The position numbers and the translations under genes were made by a program. This document shows positions 1-8,211 of a stretch of DNA of 35,974 bases, piece after piece. This DNA comes from Glycomyces salinus (lineage in GTDB: Bacteria; Actinomycetota; Actinomycetes; Mycobacteriales; Micromonosporaceae). The DNA lies in assembly GCF_016428645.1 (NCBI RefSeq), contig NZ_JAELXW010000087.1, forward strand, positions 1-35,974. The letters run 5' to 3'. Under the pieces are notes generated by a model. That model did no database searches. It was not told the origin of the DNA and saw only the letters and a program-made list of their open reading frames with translations. Position 1 is the first letter of the stretch. The number at the start of each line of letters is the position of its first letter.

Positions 1-52
1 GCCGCGCGGCAGCCAACCCGGCCACCGCACCAACCCTGAAAAGGGGGACAGC

Positions 53-367
53 ATGTCCGCACCATCGAACACCCCCGTCATCGTCCAAGCCGACAGCGGT
101 ATGGACGCCGCCGTCAACCGTGAATTCCTCCGCTACCTGGTCAGCAAGCAAATCACCTGCGCCGAGACCGGCCGCGTGCTCGACGTCCGCGATGCCGTAG
201 CCGTCGAGGTCACCCACACCCCTACTGACCGCTGCGCAGCCCTCCAGGTCACGACCGCCGACGCCTACGATCGGGTCGTCGCCGACCGGGCCGCCTCTTC
301 CGCCGAGCTCGAGGACTACACCGTCACCGTCTACGACGGACGCATCCTGTTCGGGCGCCGGTCATGA
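53..367 (+). CDS. Small hypothetical protein (104 aa)
   Basis: I do not recognise a family. The ATG is preceded by a purine-rich AAGGGGGA ribosome-binding site at good spacing, and third codon positions are almost all G or C, so it is very likely a real gene. The protein has no signal peptide or membrane segment. It carries one Cys-rich turn (ITCAETGRVLDVRDAV) of the sort seen in small plasmid-borne actinomycete proteins, and ends with a short YDGRILFGRRS tail. Its stop overlaps the start of a small downstream frame (ATGA at 364-367), which suggests translational coupling. A strong hairpin follows at 516. Function unknown. Confidence 0.75.
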   Translation: MSAPSNTPVIVQADSGMDAAVNREFLRYLVSKQITCAETGRVLDVRDAVAVEVTHTPTDRCAALQVTTADAYDRVVADRAASSAELEDYTVTVYDGRILFGRRS

Positions 368-510
368 CCCACCACGCGACCAGCCAGACCCGAGCCAGGC
401 CGAGTTCAGGGACGCGCCCACCGGTGACTGGACGGCCCCTCGGTCTCGAACCCGACAGCCCACCCGAAGCGCTCTCGTTCATCGAGTGCCACCGGACCAG
501 AGCGGCTTGA
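364..510 (+). CDS. Possible 48-aa translationally coupled peptide
   Basis: The ATG overlaps the stop of the preceding gene in the ATGA arrangement typical of coupled translation. The frame runs 48 codons to a TGA just before a perfect 10-bp hairpin terminator. The product is Pro/Arg/Thr-rich (begins MTHHATSQTRARPSS) and matches nothing I know. The codon use is acceptable but not decisive, so it may be non-coding. The overlap and the terminator placed directly after the stop are the only support. Confidence 0.35.
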   Translation: MTHHATSQTRARPSSGTRPPVTGRPLGLEPDSPPEALSFIECHRTRAA

Positions 511-515
511 ATCGG

Positions 516-541
516 AGCGCGGGCCGCAACAGGCCCGCGCT
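516..541. terminator. Bidirectional hairpin terminator
   Basis: A perfect 10-bp stem (AGCGCGGGCC / GGCCCGCGCT) closes a 6-nt loop GCAACA. It lies between the convergent small gene(s) on the plus strand and the membrane-protein gene on the minus strand. There is no long T-tract, as is common in high-GC actinomycetes. Confidence 0.75.
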
Positions 542-610
542 TCCTTGTCTTCGCACCCTCGCCGCATCGGATCACCACAGGCTCGTCCGCCTTGGCCGTC
601 CCGTGGAACG

Positions 611-2179
611 TCAGGCGTTCGCTCCTTCGGCCGACTCAGAGGCAGTATTGTGCTCCTTCGCTCGGTCAGCCCGGTCGCGAGCGCTCGGGCCGGACTCTTC
701 CGTGTTGTCGGGAGTTCGTTGCTTCGCTCTGGCGGCGAAGTGGATGGCGGTGGCAACGCCCAGCAGGATGAACACCCCGGCCGTCAGCGGCCCCCACCGG
801 ATCGGGCCGACGTCGAACAGCGTGCCCGGAGCGCCGAGCGCTCCGGCGAAGAACGCCAGGACCAGCAGGCCCTTGGTCGCGGCGATGTTCGCCGAGTGCA
901 TGGCCGAGCGCAACGAGACGGTCAGCGGCTGCCCAGACAGGGCGGTCCACATCAAGGTGAGGGCGACCGCCGCGGCGAGGACGCCCGCGCCAATCCAGGC
1001 GAGGGTGTCCAGGCTACCGTCGGCCAGGTATTGCCGGACCGCCTCGGACCACCAGGTGATGGTGACCGCCGCACCCGCGACGAACGCCAGCGGCAGCACC
1101 ATGACCCGTACCGACCGCCACAGCGCCACCCACCAAATCCGCGCTCCCACCCAGCACACCAGGGCGGCGGCCACGATCGAACCCAGGATGCGCCGGGAGG
1201 CTTCGACGCTGATCCACACCACCCAGTTGACGACCACCGTGGCCGCGAAGACGACCGCGAAGCCGAGGAAGCGTCCGATCGTGGCCACTCTCCCGGCAGC
1301 GGTGACCGCGACGGCGAGGACGGCTTGCAGGAAGTTCAGCACGCCGCGGGCGAGCCGATCGATCGGACCGGAGGCCCGACCGGGCTCGGGCCGGCCGAAC
1401 CGCAGGTGCCACCGCAAGCTCCCGGGTCTGTGGAGGTAGGACAGTTGCGGCGGGTCGGTGGGGTCGAGGTGCCGACCGCCTCTGAGCACACCGATGATTG
1501 CCGCGACCAGCAGCGCACCGGACACGCCGCCCAGGGCGAGGATCAGGCACAGCTCGCGCCATTCGGGTCTGATGGCCGAGGCCGCCAGCGCCGGAAGGGC
1601 GACGGTCATGGTGACCGCGACCAGTTGGCCGCCGCGGTCGGCCCCGGCTTCGCCGGCCCGGCCGCCACCGCCGGAGTTCGCCACCAGCGCCATGAACCCC
1701 CACCACGCCGCCAGTCCAATGTAGCCGCACCACATCAGCAGGGCATCTCGGTCGGTGAAGTGGCCCAGCCACAGCTCAAAGCCGAACGCGGCGGCCACCA
1801 GCCAGTACAGGACAGCGAATCGCGCGTTGAGGTCATAGAGCCGCAAGGGCAACACGGCGATGGCCAGGCCACAGACCACAGCGACGCCCCAGACCGGCAG
1901 CATGGAATCGAGCAGGGCGGTGAAGAAGAACCCGGCGGCGATCCCGATCCGCATCGCACCGATGGCCAGGTAGTGCCACGCGCGGGGTTTTCGTGGCCCC
2001 CAGGCCAGGAACGTCTCGTGGGTACGGCAGTAGACGTCGGTGGCGGCGATCAAGTCGATCCCGCAATCGGGCGCGGCGCAGCCATGGACGGGCCGAGGCG
2101 CCTCGGTGCCCAGACGCAGCCACCACGGGGCCGTAGCGCTTGGGACGGTCTCGATCACGTCAGTATGGGGGTAGTTCAT
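611..2179 (-). CDS. Polytopic membrane protein, hypothetical (522 aa)
   Basis: The start ATG has a GGGAGCG ribosome-binding site a few bases upstream. The N-terminal ~65 residues are soluble and contain a possible metal-binding cluster (CAAPDCGID, then DVYCRTHETF: C-x4-C ... C-x2-H). About ten hydrophobic segments follow in two blocks, separated near residues 235-280 by a basic loop. The C-terminal ~45 residues are charged and hydrophilic. No ATPase, transporter or peptidase motif is visible. Proteins with a small Cys/His head and many membrane spans are common on actinomycete conjugative elements, so a role in the transfer apparatus or in cell-envelope function is possible, but that is inference from location only. 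It is transcribed away from parB, and the two genes share the 440-bp upstream region. Confidence 0.75.
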   Translation of the reverse strand: MNYPHTDVIETVPSATAPWWLRLGTEAPRPVHGCAAPDCGIDLIAATDVYCRTHETFLAWGPRKPRAWHYLAIGAMRIGIAAGFFFTALLDSMLPVWGVAVVCGLAIAVLPLRLYDLNARFAVLYWLVAAAFGFELWLGHFTDRDALLMWCGYIGLAAWWGFMALVANSGGGGRAGEAGADRGGQLVAVTMTVALPALAASAIRPEWRELCLILALGGVSGALLVAAIIGVLRGGRHLDPTDPPQLSYLHRPGSLRWHLRFGRPEPGRASGPIDRLARGVLNFLQAVLAVAVTAAGRVATIGRFLGFAVVFAATVVVNWVVWISVEASRRILGSIVAAALVCWVGARIWWVALWRSVRVMVLPLAFVAGAAVTITWWSEAVRQYLADGSLDTLAWIGAGVLAAAVALTLMWTALSGQPLTVSLRSAMHSANIAATKGLLVLAFFAGALGAPGTLFDVGPIRWGPLTAGVFILLGVATAIHFAARAKQRTPDNTEESGPSARDRADRAKEHNTASESAEGANA

Positions 2180-2620
2180 AGGCGCTCCCTGGGCAGCAGG
2201 GGAGATCCGCTGGTGGCGGCCATGCCTGTCGAAGTGTGGGTTGAACTCTCATTTTATCAACCGTAAGCAGGCAAATAGGTACTCGATATCGTGAACCCCC
2301 ATAGGGAATGAGCCACCTGTTTCTGTCAGATAGACGACAGTTTCCGGTACACGACTTGAGCCTGACGGCCGCGCTCATCAAAGCGTCGCCTTGCCACCCA
2401 GACACGCACTGTCCACTGTGTTTCCACCATCTCTGCGTCAACGTCGTAGGCATCGCGGGTGCTACTTGGGCAGATCCTCGCTATGCGGTCGTGGACTTGT
2501 TCGCTTCTGGCGGCGCTTTCTGGACCGGCCAGTGTAGCCGCTTCGCGGCTGGGCCCGGTCTTTCAGAAAGCGCCGCCCGCGCCACACAGCGTGCGGCCCC
2601 GTCCCGATTGGAGTACAACC
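2180..2620. other. Divergent intergenic region upstream of the membrane gene and parB
   Basis: This 441-bp stretch has no convincing gene. Its left part (about 2240-2320) is unusually AT-rich for the window and includes a CGATATCG palindrome near 2283, so it probably holds promoters for the divergent genes. Its right part holds a large nested hairpin (see 2509-2577). Confidence 0.5.
2509..2577. repeat. Large nested stem-loop upstream of parB
   Basis: The outer arms are a perfect 14-bp inverted repeat, GGCGGCGCTTTCTG (2509-2522) and its complement (2564-2577). Inside them GACCGG (2523-2528) pairs with CCGGTC (2555-2560). At the centre AGCCGC-TTC-GCGGCT (2536-2550) forms a tight hairpin. The structure ends about 43 nt before the parB GTG. 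It could be an attenuator, a terminator shielding parB, a ParB/KorB operator or a replication or transfer site. Confidence 0.8.
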
Positions 2621-4129
2621 GTGGAGATCACCCACATCCCAACCAGCCAGCTCATCCCGCACAAGAACAACGCGCACTCCGAGCTGCGCGGCATCGACGA
2701 GCTCGCCGCCACCGTCGAATACCTCGGCATCATCGAGCCACTGGTGGTCTTGCCCGCCGACGACGACGGCCGGCACACCATCATCGCCGGCCACCGCCGT
2801 CACGCCGCCGCAACCCAGGTCGGCCTGGAGACCGTCCCCTGCATCGTGGCGGCCGACCGGGACGCGGCCGACCAGATCGTCATCATGCTGGTGGAGAACC
2901 TCCACCGCGACGACCTCACCCCCACTGAGGAGGCCAAAGCCTATGAACAGCTCGCCCTCCTGGACTGGGAGCCCGAACGCATCGCCAAGGCGACCGGCAG
3001 GGATCTCGAGCGTGTCCGTCACTCCCTGACCCTCCGCAAGCTGCCCGATCCGGTCCAGCAGGCCGCCGACGCCGAGCAGATCGACCTGGCCGCTGCCGCC
3101 GCACTCACCGAGTTCGCCCACGACCCCAAGGCGCTGGAGCGGATCATGAAGAAAGGCGGCGGGCACTGGGGCTACAAGCACGCCATCGCCGACGAGCAAG
3201 CGCGCCAGGCCACCAAGGACCGGATCGAACGGCTCAAGGCCGAACTGGTGCTCGCCGGCGTCAAGGTCACCGCGCGGCCCACGTTCGTCTCCGAGGGCGG
3301 CACGGCCATGCGCGCCGAGCACCTCGTCGACGCGAACGGTGACCCGGTCGATGTCGAAGCGGTCAAGACCGAACCGAGATTCGCCGCCTACATCAGCCGC
3401 GACTACTACACCCCTGCGGCGGTCGTCTACTGCGCCGACCCGACTGCGGCCGGGCTCCGTCCGGCCCCTGACACCTACGAGGCCGCCAGGGCCGAACGCG
3501 AAGCGCGCCACACCGAGATCGAGGCCCGCCGCGCCGCATGGGAGTCCGCGACCGGCGTTCGGCACGAATTCCTGACCGGGCGCTTCGCGACCGCCAAGGC
3601 CGCCAAGGGCCTCTTCCGGCCCGCACTGCGCGACCTGGCCGGGAGTCACATGAGCATGCCCGCCCACGATGTGCGCGACCTGGCCGACGCGATCTGCGGC
3701 TGCCCGATCGACGACCTGCCCGAGAACGCTGGGCTCGACCGGCTCACCCGCGCCACCGTCGCCCGATGGCTGGCCGACGCCGAGGACAACCTCCGCGTCG
3801 CCGCCTTCGGCCGCTGGGGCGACTTCCAACGCGCCCTGGCCTACCTTGACCTGCTGGTGGCCGAGGGCTACGAACTGGCCGAGATCGAGTCCGAGATCCA
3901 CCGGGCCATCACCGAAGCCCTCGCCGAAGAAGACGACAGTGAGGCCGACGAGGTCTCTGCGGACGAGGACGACGAAGACGACGAGGAGCCCGAACCGGAA
4001 GGCGAATCGTTGGCCGAAGTCCCCGACGAGCGCGGCACCGACAGCCACGAGAGTCAAGCCGAAGCGGCGCCCGACGGCTCGATCGCAGCATCGGTGCCCG
4101 AGCGCGACGACGATCTGGTCAATGCCTGA
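2621..4129 (+). CDS. ParB/Spo0J-like DNA-binding protein
   Basis: Likely a centromere-binding or ParB-family regulatory protein. I place the start at the GTG preceded by TTGGAG, giving 502 aa. The frame is open further upstream, but that part lies in the hairpin region. The N-terminal ~100 residues are a ParB nuclease-like domain: HIPTSQLIPHKNN, then LGIIEPLVV, the GHRRHAAA box, and ENLHRDDLTPTEEAKAYE. A KorB/Spo0J-like helix-turn-helix region follows (IAKATGRDLERVRHSLTLRKL). The C-terminal half is long and family-specific and ends in a very acidic tail (EDDEDDEEPEPEGE). No ParA ATPase is visible nearby, so it may be a regulator or have a distant ParA. A decayed copy of its 3' third lies at about 6.2-6.6 kb. 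A strong terminator follows. Confidence 0.9.
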   Translation: MEITHIPTSQLIPHKNNAHSELRGIDELAATVEYLGIIEPLVVLPADDDGRHTIIAGHRRHAAATQVGLETVPCIVAADRDAADQIVIMLVENLHRDDLTPTEEAKAYEQLALLDWEPERIAKATGRDLERVRHSLTLRKLPDPVQQAADAEQIDLAAAAALTEFAHDPKALERIMKKGGGHWGYKHAIADEQARQATKDRIERLKAELVLAGVKVTARPTFVSEGGTAMRAEHLVDANGDPVDVEAVKTEPRFAAYISRDYYTPAAVVYCADPTAAGLRPAPDTYEAARAEREARHTEIEARRAAWESATGVRHEFLTGRFATAKAAKGLFRPALRDLAGSHMSMPAHDVRDLADAICGCPIDDLPENAGLDRLTRATVARWLADAEDNLRVAAFGRWGDFQRALAYLDLLVAEGYELAEIESEIHRAITEALAEEDDSEADEVSADEDDEDDEEPEPEGESLAEVPDERGTDSHESQAEAAPDGSIAASVPERDDDLVNA

Positions 4130-4136
4130 CTCGAAC

Positions 4137-4167
4137 GGTCGGCGCCGCCCCTCAGGCGGTGCCGACC
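4137..4167 (+). terminator. parB terminator
   Basis: GGTCGGCGCCGCC and GGCGGTGCCGACC form a 13-bp stem (one G·T pair) around the loop CCTCA, eight bases after the parB stop. It is followed by ATCCTTTCT. Confidence 0.8.
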
Positions 4168-4240
4168 GATCCTTTCTGTCCGCTCACCCGATCTGGTGAG
4201 CCGGCCTTGGTGCGGCCTGCCAACTCGTATAAGGCAGCGG

Positions 4241-5407
4241 TCAGTCTGTGAGTGCTTGCGCGATCATGCCGAGCGTGGCCCAATCCGGCCCGGGATGGGC
4301 GCGGAGTTCCTTGTAGGTGCTGATCTCGACCCAGGTGCGTTCGCTGCCGAGGCCATCACCGTGGGGCCGGTCCTGGAGCGCGCGGAGTTCTCGCAGTTCT
4401 GTCTCGGTGATCTCGGCTGAGAACAGGTGCGTGTGGTGGGCGGTGACGGTCGCGGCGACCTGGCGGCTGCCGTGGTATCGCATCCGGTCGGCCCCGAGGG
4501 CGAGACCGGTCTCCTCCCGCACCTCTTCGACCGCCTGCACGATCGGGGATACGGTGCGCATGCCGCTGCCTCCGGGCAGTTCGTGGACGAAGCCGTCGGG
4601 ACTCGAGGCCGGGCTGCGGAACTCGCGGACGAGGACGATCACCGTGTCGTCGGCCTCGGGAGCGGGCCGGTACAGCACGACGTGGGACGCGTCCGGGCGG
4701 GAGATCACGACCTCATTGGACTTCAGTCGGTCCTCGGCCGCGATGTGGACCTGTACATGCGCCGCCCAGTACAGCACGAAGCGGCGTTCGGCTCCGACGC
4801 GGAAGGTCCACTCCACTCGCGCGCTGACCAGCGTGTTTCCAGCGTCGCACTGAACGCAGTACCAGCGCTGGAAGCTGGGAGTGTTCCAGACCAGCAGTGG
4901 AACGTCGCGTTCGCCTCCACTGCGCCGCGCACCGGCGCCGATCAGGTCGAGGGCGTTGCCGACCGTCCCCTCCAAGGTATCCGCGAGCGGGACCGAGCTC
5001 GACCGGGCCTGCTCCAGCGGGTAGCCGTTGTTCGCCGATGCGGGCGGGACGCCGAGGACCGCTCGGCCGCTGGTGTGCCACGTGCCCCATTCGATGTTGG
5101 TCGTCAGGGCCGGCATCGTCGCCATGTCCCTGGGAATCCAGAACAGGATCACGTCGCTGCACGCCAGTCCGCGCTCTTCCCAGCCGATCGCGTCGATGCC
5201 TTCGACCGCCACGCCTTCGCGCGGTTCAGGAGCGAACACGACCAGGCGGCCCGGCCGGGCCCATCGTTGGCCCAGCAGCCGGATGGCCTCGGGGTGCCAG
5301 GACGGCACTCCCTGCTCCCGGGGGACCGGACCGGCGAGGAAGACCGACGCGTCCCACTCCTGCGGTGGCGGTTCTCCTGCGTGGACGACGACGATCTCCG
5401 ACGGCAT
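4241..5407 (-). CDS. Nucleoside deoxyribosyltransferase-like / NUDIX fusion protein
   Basis: The start is the ATG at 5407, preceded by GGAAGGG at good spacing (388 aa). The frame is open upstream, but that part reads poorly. The N-terminal ~150 residues match a nucleoside 2-deoxyribosyltransferase-like fold: FLAGPVPREQ near the start, SWHPEAIRLL, SDVILFWIPRD, and TTNIEWGTW with SGRAVLG. The C-terminal half is a NUDIX domain with LVREFR, HELPGG and a Nudix box ending VEEVREETGL. The box is degenerate: the usual first glutamate (GES) is Val and the Arg of REx2EE is Glu, while the EE metal ligands remain. Such proteins are thought to act on nucleotides or nucleotide derivatives. The substrate is unknown. 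It lies downstream of a 132-aa gene in the same direction. Confidence 0.8.
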   Translation of the reverse strand: MPSEIVVVHAGEPPPQEWDASVFLAGPVPREQGVPSWHPEAIRLLGQRWARPGRLVVFAPEPREGVAVEGIDAIGWEERGLACSDVILFWIPRDMATMPALTTNIEWGTWHTSGRAVLGVPPASANNGYPLEQARSSSVPLADTLEGTVGNALDLIGAGARRSGGERDVPLLVWNTPSFQRWYCVQCDAGNTLVSARVEWTFRVGAERRFVLYWAAHVQVHIAAEDRLKSNEVVISRPDASHVVLYRPAPEADDTVIVLVREFRSPASSPDGFVHELPGGSGMRTVSPIVQAVEEVREETGLALGADRMRYHGSRQVAATVTAHHTHLFSAEITETELRELRALQDRPHGDGLGSERTWVEISTYKELRAHPGPDWATLGMIAQALTD

Positions 5408-5529
5408 TTTGTGTCCCTTCCGCTCTCGAACACCCGATTCAGGAGCGTATCCAGCTCGGGCGTCGTCCATTCCGTCCAACGTCGAGGCACCGAAGGCGCT
5501 CGCCCCACTCGGCCAGCGGTCCCCGTCTC

Positions 5530-5928
5530 CTATGACGGTGCCCCATCGCCCCGATCGACCTGCTCTGCGATCTGTTCCAGTGTCGCGGCATTCGGTATGG
5601 GGAGCGGCAGGAACTGGTCCCATTCAATTCCTGCGATGCTGCCGAGTTGGTCGAGGAGCGCCAGGGCTTCGGCTGCGGCGGCATCGGATTTGGCTTCAGC
5701 AAGAGCGCGGGCGCGCCTGACCAGGTCCTCATGTCCGGCGTCGGCGATGAGGTTGCCATGCTCGACGATAGCTTCGAGGAGCGCATCGACATCACCGGCG
5801 ATCAGGAGGGTCCTGCCGGTGTCGTCGGTCTCGATCGCTGTGTCGACCCAGCCGGCTACCTGGCCGGACAGGAACCCGTGGACCGCTAGCGCCAGATAGT
5901 AGGCGGCATCCCTGGCCGTCTCATCCAT
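5530..5928 (-). CDS. Hypothetical protein (132 aa)
   Basis: The start is chosen at the ATG with TAAGGATT just upstream (MDETARDAAYYLALAVHGFL). An upstream in-frame ATG at 5985 would add 19 residues. The protein is Ala-rich and mainly helical, with a central IVEHGNLIADAGHEDLVRRARALAE-type region. It has no signal peptide and no recognised motif. It precedes the deoxyribosyltransferase/NUDIX gene by ~120 nt in the same direction, so the two may share a transcript. Function unknown. Confidence 0.65.
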   Translation of the reverse strand: MDETARDAAYYLALAVHGFLSGQVAGWVDTAIETDDTGRTLLIAGDVDALLEAIVEHGNLIADAGHEDLVRRARALAEAKSDAAAAEALALLDQLGSIAGIEWDQFLPLPIPNAATLEQIAEQVDRGDGAPS

Positions 5929-6180
5929 AATCCTTATTTCACCACGGAGCGACAAGCAGTTGCCAGGACGCACCATCAATGACATGCCGTCCGCTCGCTC
6001 TGCACCGCAGGCTGCTGTGAACCATCCGGGTTACTCGGCAATGCTGCCGGTCCTCCTGCTTCGTTGAGGTCGCACGCCCATTGGCCCGGATCTGAACGAG
6101 ACTCCGCCGATTTCGGAACCAGACCCGAACGAACGCTGAAGGGTCGAGCGCTCTCGCGAACTGGGGCTTCTGGCCCTAGC

Positions 6181-6630
6181 TGAGGGAGTTCGCCGATGTG
6201 GTCTGCGGCTGCCCGAGAACGCGGGCATGGACCGGCTCACCCAGGCGACCGCCGCGCGCTGTATGGCCCCGACAACGACGACAATCTCAAGGCTCCCGCG
6301 ATCGGCTGCTGGGGCGACTGCCAGCAGACGCTGGACTACCTCGGCCTGACCGTGACCGAAGGCTACAAACTGGCCGAGATCGAGAGCCGGCTCCACCAGC
6401 CGATCACCGACGCCCATGCCGAAGAAGCGGACGGCGGTGAAGCCGACGAAGCCTCGGAAGACGACGAGGAGCAAGAACCTGAGCTGGAGTATGAAGAGCG
6501 ATAGGATATTCCTGACGGCAGCGACTCCGACGACGAGGATGAACCACTGAACACCGCAGCAGAGGACGACCTCCCCGAGGGCGTCGTAGGTGGCGAATCG
6601 AACGGCAGGTCGGACCTGGTAGCGGCCTGA
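6181..6630 (+). pseudogene. Decayed duplicate of the parB 3' end
   Basis: This stretch is a degraded copy of the last ~145 codons of the parB gene at 2621-4129. Recognisable matches in order are VCGCP (intact: ICGCP), LPENAGMDRLTQAT (LPENAGLDRLTRAT), GCWGDCQQTLDYLGL (GRWGDFQRALAYLDL), EGYKLAEIESRLHQPIT (EGYELAEIESEIHRAIT), the acidic tail, and a final DLVAA stop where parB has DLVNA stop. It is inactivated by a deletion across a repeated CTGCCCGA word near 6213, a frameshift near 6270, and an in-frame TAG at 6502-6504. After the TAG the same frame continues to the final TGA. The 5' two-thirds are absent. It even keeps a terminator hairpin at the matching position. Confidence 0.85.
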
Positions 6631-6640
6631 CCCGCGCTGT

Positions 6641-6660
6641 CGGTCGGCCCGGGCCGACCG
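6641..6660. terminator. Hairpin after the parB remnant
   Basis: A perfect 20-bp palindrome with arms CGGTCGGCCC and GGGCCGACCG lies 10 nt past the remnant's final stop. It corresponds in position and sequence (GGTCGGC...GCCGACC) to the parB terminator at 4137-4167, so the duplication included the terminator. Confidence 0.65.
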
Positions 6661-6755
6661 GCTCACACCATGTACCCAGCGCCCCTTGCCTACCGCTGCC
6701 GGTGAGCAAGGGACTGCTCGAAGGGGTACTTACCGCGTCAACCGCTCGGCCGTTC

Positions 6756-7307
6756 CTAGTCTTGATCTTCGATGTAGTCCTGGAGCATGGCCAGGATCTC
6801 TTCGAAGAAGTCACCGAAGGTCTCGAAGCGGCCGTACTCCCCCCCGTCGAACCAGACCACGGTGCCCGCCTCGGCGCGGCCCTCGCGCACGACCACCACG
6901 AGGTCATTGCCCTGCCCTGCCGCAACTGGAAGGACGTCGGCAGCGGCGAGATCGGACTCGTCGAGGATGTCTTCGGCCTCGTAGGTCTCCAGCAGCACTC
7001 GCGCGTGCGGGCCCCGCCCGCCACCGCGCAACTCGGGCAGACCGAACAGGTCCAAGGTGAAGTAGCACTGCTCCCACCCGTCGGCGTGCAGCAGGAACTC
7101 ACGGTAGGACTCAGGAAGTCGCTCGCCTCGCTCCTGCTCGAACGCGGCGATCGTCTCCGCGGAGGCTTTCGGGCGCGGGACAGTGCCGCCCAGCAGCCCC
7201 TCGGGGTCACTGGTCTCCAGTTGGGCCTGGAGTCCGATACCGATACCGAGGTCGACCGGCCAGGTTCGCTCTTGCACGTGCCTCTCCTGTGCGTCCGCAG
7301 CGCTCAC
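6756..7307 (-). CDS. SMI1/KNR4 (SUKH) family immunity protein
   Basis: 183 aa. Residues ~48-77 carry the SUKH signature (AETIAAFEQERGERLPESYR, then EFLLHADGW). After it come a hydrophobic-acidic FTLDLFGLPEL segment and a later VVWFDGGEYGRFETFGDFFEEIL segment, typical of the SMI1/KNR4 fold. SUKH proteins are the commonest immunity proteins for bacterial polymorphic nuclease toxins. The ATG at 7307 overlaps the 3' end of the upstream toxin gene by 4 nt, so it is translated from the same message and almost certainly neutralises that toxin in the cytoplasm. The start lies 4 bases into the toxin's last codons, consistent with translational coupling. Confidence 0.9.
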   Translation of the reverse strand: MSAADAQERHVQERTWPVDLGIGIGLQAQLETSDPEGLLGGTVPRPKASAETIAAFEQERGERLPESYREFLLHADGWEQCYFTLDLFGLPELRGGGRGPHARVLLETYEAEDILDESDLAAADVLPVAAGQGNDLVVVVREGRAEAGTVVWFDGGEYGRFETFGDFFEEILAMLQDYIEDQD

Positions 7308-8143
7308 GGCAAATCCTCCTGGTCGGCTTCAACAGGGCCGACTGTATCCCAGGTCGCATCGATCTCGAACCCGGTGGGCCGGTAACCCTCGGGGTACTTG
7401 TCGGACTGCGAGCCGAGACTGGCGTTGATCTCGGCATCGTGCCGACCCCAGCCACCCGGCGGCTCGGCCGTGCCGGACCAGGTCGTATCCGGCAGGTGCG
7501 CGGCCACCTTGTCCCCGTAGGGCCGACCGGCCTGCTCAGCTCGAGCGCGCTCGCGGGCCGCCGCGGCTTCCTTCGCATTCTTCAACCGCGGGTCCCTCGA
7601 CGGGCGCACCCGCCCCGTGCTGGAGAGTGTCCCGTCGGACAGCGCCTGGTTGGCCGCGTCGACGTATTCCTGGACCTGGCGGCGGTGGTTACCGGTGAGC
7701 TTGCCTTCCAGCTTCCGGGGAATGCTGAACCGCACCGGTCCGCTGCCGATTCCGGCCCGCTTCTGCTGCGTGCCGTGGCTCTTGGTCGGCTTGGGCACGC
7801 TCGCCGGTCGGGGAGTCGGCGTCGCAGCTTCCGTCGTGCTCGGGTCGGGGGCAGTGCGGGGACTGGTACCGCCGCGCGGTAATCCGCCGCCGTCTTTGAG
7901 GGCCAGCGCTTCCTGCTGGATCTGGGTCAGCAGGTCCTTCAGCTGCATCGCCAGCGGGAGCGCTTCGGCTTCGAGCCGTTGGCGCACCGCTTCGGTCTGG
8001 TCACTACTGCGCTCCATGCCCAGCGCCGCGATCTGGGATACCAAGCTCTCCCCGACCGACTTCGCGCTGTCGATGTTCGCGGTGACGGTCTCGACGCTGT
8101 CGGCTGCGGAGCCGATGGCCGCGCTGAATTCGTCGATACTCAT
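7304..8143 (-). CDS. Polymorphic toxin with C-terminal Ntox15-type (HxxD) nuclease domain
   Basis: 279 aa from the ATG at 8143 (GAGAGG upstream). The N-terminal ~90 residues (MSIDEFSAAIGSAADSVETV...) are helical and resemble the WXG100/ESAT-6-like heads of type VII-exported toxins, though no clear WxG is seen. A Pro/Thr-rich linker follows (residues ~95-140). The C-terminal ~130 residues contain VAAHLPDTTWSG, the HxxD motif of Ntox15 nucleases (the Agrobacterium T6SS effector Tde1 is a family member), then GGWGRHDAEINASLGSQS and YPEGYRPTGFEID. I infer a nuclease that poisons competing cells or plasmid-free siblings. The next gene encodes a SUKH immunity protein. No type VII secretion gene is in the window. 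Confidence 0.8.
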   Translation of the reverse strand: MSIDEFSAAIGSAADSVETVTANIDSAKSVGESLVSQIAALGMERSSDQTEAVRQRLEAEALPLAMQLKDLLTQIQQEALALKDGGGLPRGGTSPRTAPDPSTTEAATPTPRPASVPKPTKSHGTQQKRAGIGSGPVRFSIPRKLEGKLTGNHRRQVQEYVDAANQALSDGTLSSTGRVRPSRDPRLKNAKEAAAARERARAEQAGRPYGDKVAAHLPDTTWSGTAEPPGGWGRHDAEINASLGSQSDKYPEGYRPTGFEIDATWDTVGPVEADQEDLP

Positions 8144-8211
8144 GCCGGTGGCCTCTCTGCAACGGGGATGCGTTGCAGCATAGTCGCATCGGCCATATTG
8201 GGACGATCCGC

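Noticed and set aside
2462..4057. 531-codon open frame on the minus strand opposite parB
   Set aside because: Gly/Val-rich antisense shadow of a high-GC gene; the ParB motifs on the plus strand settle the coding strand.
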